A DNA stretch of 7,342 nucleotides, from positions 1 to 7,342 of the forward strand of contig JASHTN010000443.1 of the NCBI GenBank assembly GCA_030040525.1, read 5' to 3'. Position 1 is the stretch's first letter. Every line of letters begins with the position of its first letter. Of this stretch, positions 6,260 through 7,342 are shown piece by piece. This DNA comes from Gammaproteobacteria bacterium (lineage in GTDB: Bacteria; Pseudomonadota; Gammaproteobacteria; Steroidobacterales; Steroidobacteraceae). The translations under genes and the position numbers were made by a program. Under the pieces are notes generated by a model. It was not told the origin of the DNA. It saw nothing but the letters and a program-made list of their open reading frames with translations, and made no database searches.

Positions 6260-6289
6260 GGGGCTGCACGTCTGCAGGCAGTCGCCCCT
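6252..6289 (+). other. Hairpin-forming spacer after DUF502 with two exclusive folds
   Basis: Fold A pairs AGGGGC at 6259-6264 with GCCCCT at 6284-6289, with an inner CTGCA / TGCAG pairing (6264-6268 with 6273-6277). Fold B pairs CTGCCTG at 6252-6258 with CAGGCAG at 6275-6281. The two overlap and cannot form together. Fold B uses the last DUF502 codons. Only TT follows fold A, so it is not a classical terminator; it may attenuate read-through into the dehydrogenase gene or stabilise the upstream 3' end. Confidence 0.35.
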
Positions 6290-6292
6290 TGC

Positions 6293-6298
6293 GGAGGA
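6293..6298 (+). promoter_or_regulatory. Ribosome binding site deciding a GTG start
   Basis: GGAGGA at 6293-6298 is a near-perfect Shine-Dalgarno sequence nine bases before the GTG at 6308 and 18 bases before the in-frame ATG at 6317. The spacing, and the usual MKAM beginning of this dehydrogenase family, favour GTG. Confidence 0.75.
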
Positions 6299-6307
6299 TC
6301 CAATCCC

Positions 6308-7318
6308 GTGAAAGCCATGCGGCTGCTCTCGCCCGGAAGCGCCCTTACCCTGAGCGAGACGGACTTGCCGGCGCCGGAGCGTCACGAGGTGCGTCTCGAG
6401 GTCGAGGCGTGTGGCGTATGCCGCACCGATCTGCACGTGCTCGACGGCGAGCTGCCGGGGATGGCCTGTCCGCTGACTCCCGGACACGAGATCGTCGGCA
6501 CCGTGATCGCCGCAGGCGCCGCCGCGCGGCGCTTCCGCACCGGCGACCGCGTGGGCGTGCCATGGCTCGCGCTTACCTGCGGTGAGTGCCGCTTCTGCCG
6601 GGCCGGACTCGAGAACCTGTGCGTGCGGGCGCGCTTCACCGGCTATACGCGCGACGGCGGCTACGCCGAGGAGGCGCTGGCCGATGAGCGCTACTGCTTC
6701 GCACTGCCACGTGAGGCCGACGCGGCGCGTCTCGCGCCGCTCCTTTGTGCCGGCCTCATCGGCTATCGCGCCTACCGCGCAGCCGGCGGCGCCTCGTCCG
6801 AAAGCGGCAGCCTCGGACTCTACGGCTTTGGTGCGGCCGCGCACCTCCTGACGCAGGTCGCGCGCGACCAGGGGCGGCGGGTATTCGCCTTCACGCGCGC
6901 GGAGGATGACGCGGGCCAGGCATTCGCGCGCGAGCTCGGCGCCGTCTGGGCGGGCAGCTCCGCGGAGCTGCCGCCCGAGCCGCTCGATGCAGCGATTCTC
7001 TTCGCGCCCGTCGGGGCGCTGGTGCCGGCGGCGCTCGCCGCGGTGCGTCCGGGCGGGCGCGTCGTGTGCGCGGGCATTCACATGAGCGACGTGCCCGCCT
7101 TCCCGTATCGGCTCCTCTGGGGGGAGCGCTCGGTGTCCTCGGTCGCCAATCTCACCCGCCAGGACGGCGAGGAGTTTCTCGCGCTGGCATCCCGAATCAG
7201 GCTCGAGGCGACGGTGGAGCGCTTTGCGCTCACCGCTGCCAACGAGGCATTGGAGCGGCTGCGCTCGGGGACGCTGCGAGGGGCGGCGGTACTCGTTCCG
7301 GAGGGCAGCCGCCGGTAG
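6308..7318 (+). CDS. Zinc-dependent alcohol dehydrogenase, medium-chain (MDR) family
   Basis: Zinc- and NAD(P)-dependent oxidoreductase interconverting alcohols and aldehydes or ketones, most like the CAD2-type subgroup of the MDR superfamily; the exact substrate is not readable. The 336 residues are full length. Catalytic zinc ligands are C38 (in GVCRTDLH), H60-E61 (PGHE) and C147 (LLCAGLIGY). The structural zinc lobe is complete with C91, C94, C97 and C105. The nucleotide-binding turn is GLYGFGAAAH at 170-179. The second strand ends in FTR rather than an acidic residue, which leans toward NADP(H), an inference. GIHMSDVPAF at 256-265 is typical of the subgroup. Start GTG is supported by GGAGGA nine bases upstream. 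The gene follows DUF502 by 48 bases on the same strand, so cotranscription is possible, but a hairpin-forming spacer intervenes. No signal peptide; cytoplasmic. Confidence 0.93.
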   Translation: MKAMRLLSPGSALTLSETDLPAPERHEVRLEVEACGVCRTDLHVLDGELPGMACPLTPGHEIVGTVIAAGAAARRFRTGDRVGVPWLALTCGECRFCRAGLENLCVRARFTGYTRDGGYAEEALADERYCFALPREADAARLAPLLCAGLIGYRAYRAAGGASSESGSLGLYGFGAAAHLLTQVARDQGRRVFAFTRAEDDAGQAFARELGAVWAGSSAELPPEPLDAAILFAPVGALVPAALAAVRPGGRVVCAGIHMSDVPAFPYRLLWGERSVSSVANLTRQDGEEFLALASRIRLEATVERFALTAANEALERLRSGTLRGAAVLVPEGSRR

Positions 7319-7342
7319 GGGCTGCCCCAGGGTCAATGCGGC

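Noticed and set aside
7318..7328. GGGG-CTG-CCCC hairpin at the dehydrogenase stop
   Set aside because: Four-base stem with a three-base loop and no T-run; too weak to call a terminator, and the window ends 14 bases later.
5957..7336. 459-codon minus-strand frame opposite DUF502 and the dehydrogenase
   Set aside because: Spans two real genes in antisense with low-complexity Arg/Ala/Gly translation and no domain.

Overview
The window is GC-rich DNA with strongly GC-biased third codon positions. All five well-supported genes lie on the plus strand. The ClpB sequence, the sigma32-type heat-shock promoter before it and the FmdB/DUF502 pair point to a proteobacterium, most likely a high-GC gammaproteobacterium; a betaproteobacterium is not excluded. 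This lineage call rests on remembered family traits, not a database search.

Layout: (1) 7-1872, a large TPR-sulfotransferase fusion whose true start may lie outside the window. (2) 1873-2456, a 584-base gap, long for such compact DNA. It holds a GC hairpin, a short tandem repeat, a possible 32-residue basic small ORF with a good Shine-Dalgarno sequence, and a convincing heat-shock promoter just before clpB. (3) 2457-5054, complete clpB. (4) 5118-5588 and 5600-6259, an FmdB-type zinc-ribbon protein and a DUF502 membrane protein, 11 bases apart and probably one transcription unit. A TATACT box six bases before the fmdB ATG suggests a leaderless message. (5) 6308-7318, a zinc-dependent medium-chain alcohol dehydrogenase with its own strong Shine-Dalgarno sequence, 48 bases after DUF502 with a hairpin-forming spacer between.

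Working together: ClpB is a stress disaggregase and probably its own regulon unit. FmdB and DUF502 are a conserved pair of unknown function that in many proteobacteria precedes aspS; here the dehydrogenase takes that place. The sulfotransferase probably modifies a protein or carbohydrate substrate and has no visible functional link to clpB.

I see no mobile element, CRISPR array, tRNA, rRNA or defence system, and no clear undescribed multi-gene system. The items most worth checking are the small basic ORF, the probable leaderless fmdB start, the DUF502 protein that has lost the prolines of a normally conserved loop, and the TPR-sulfotransferase with TPST-like active-site spacing.
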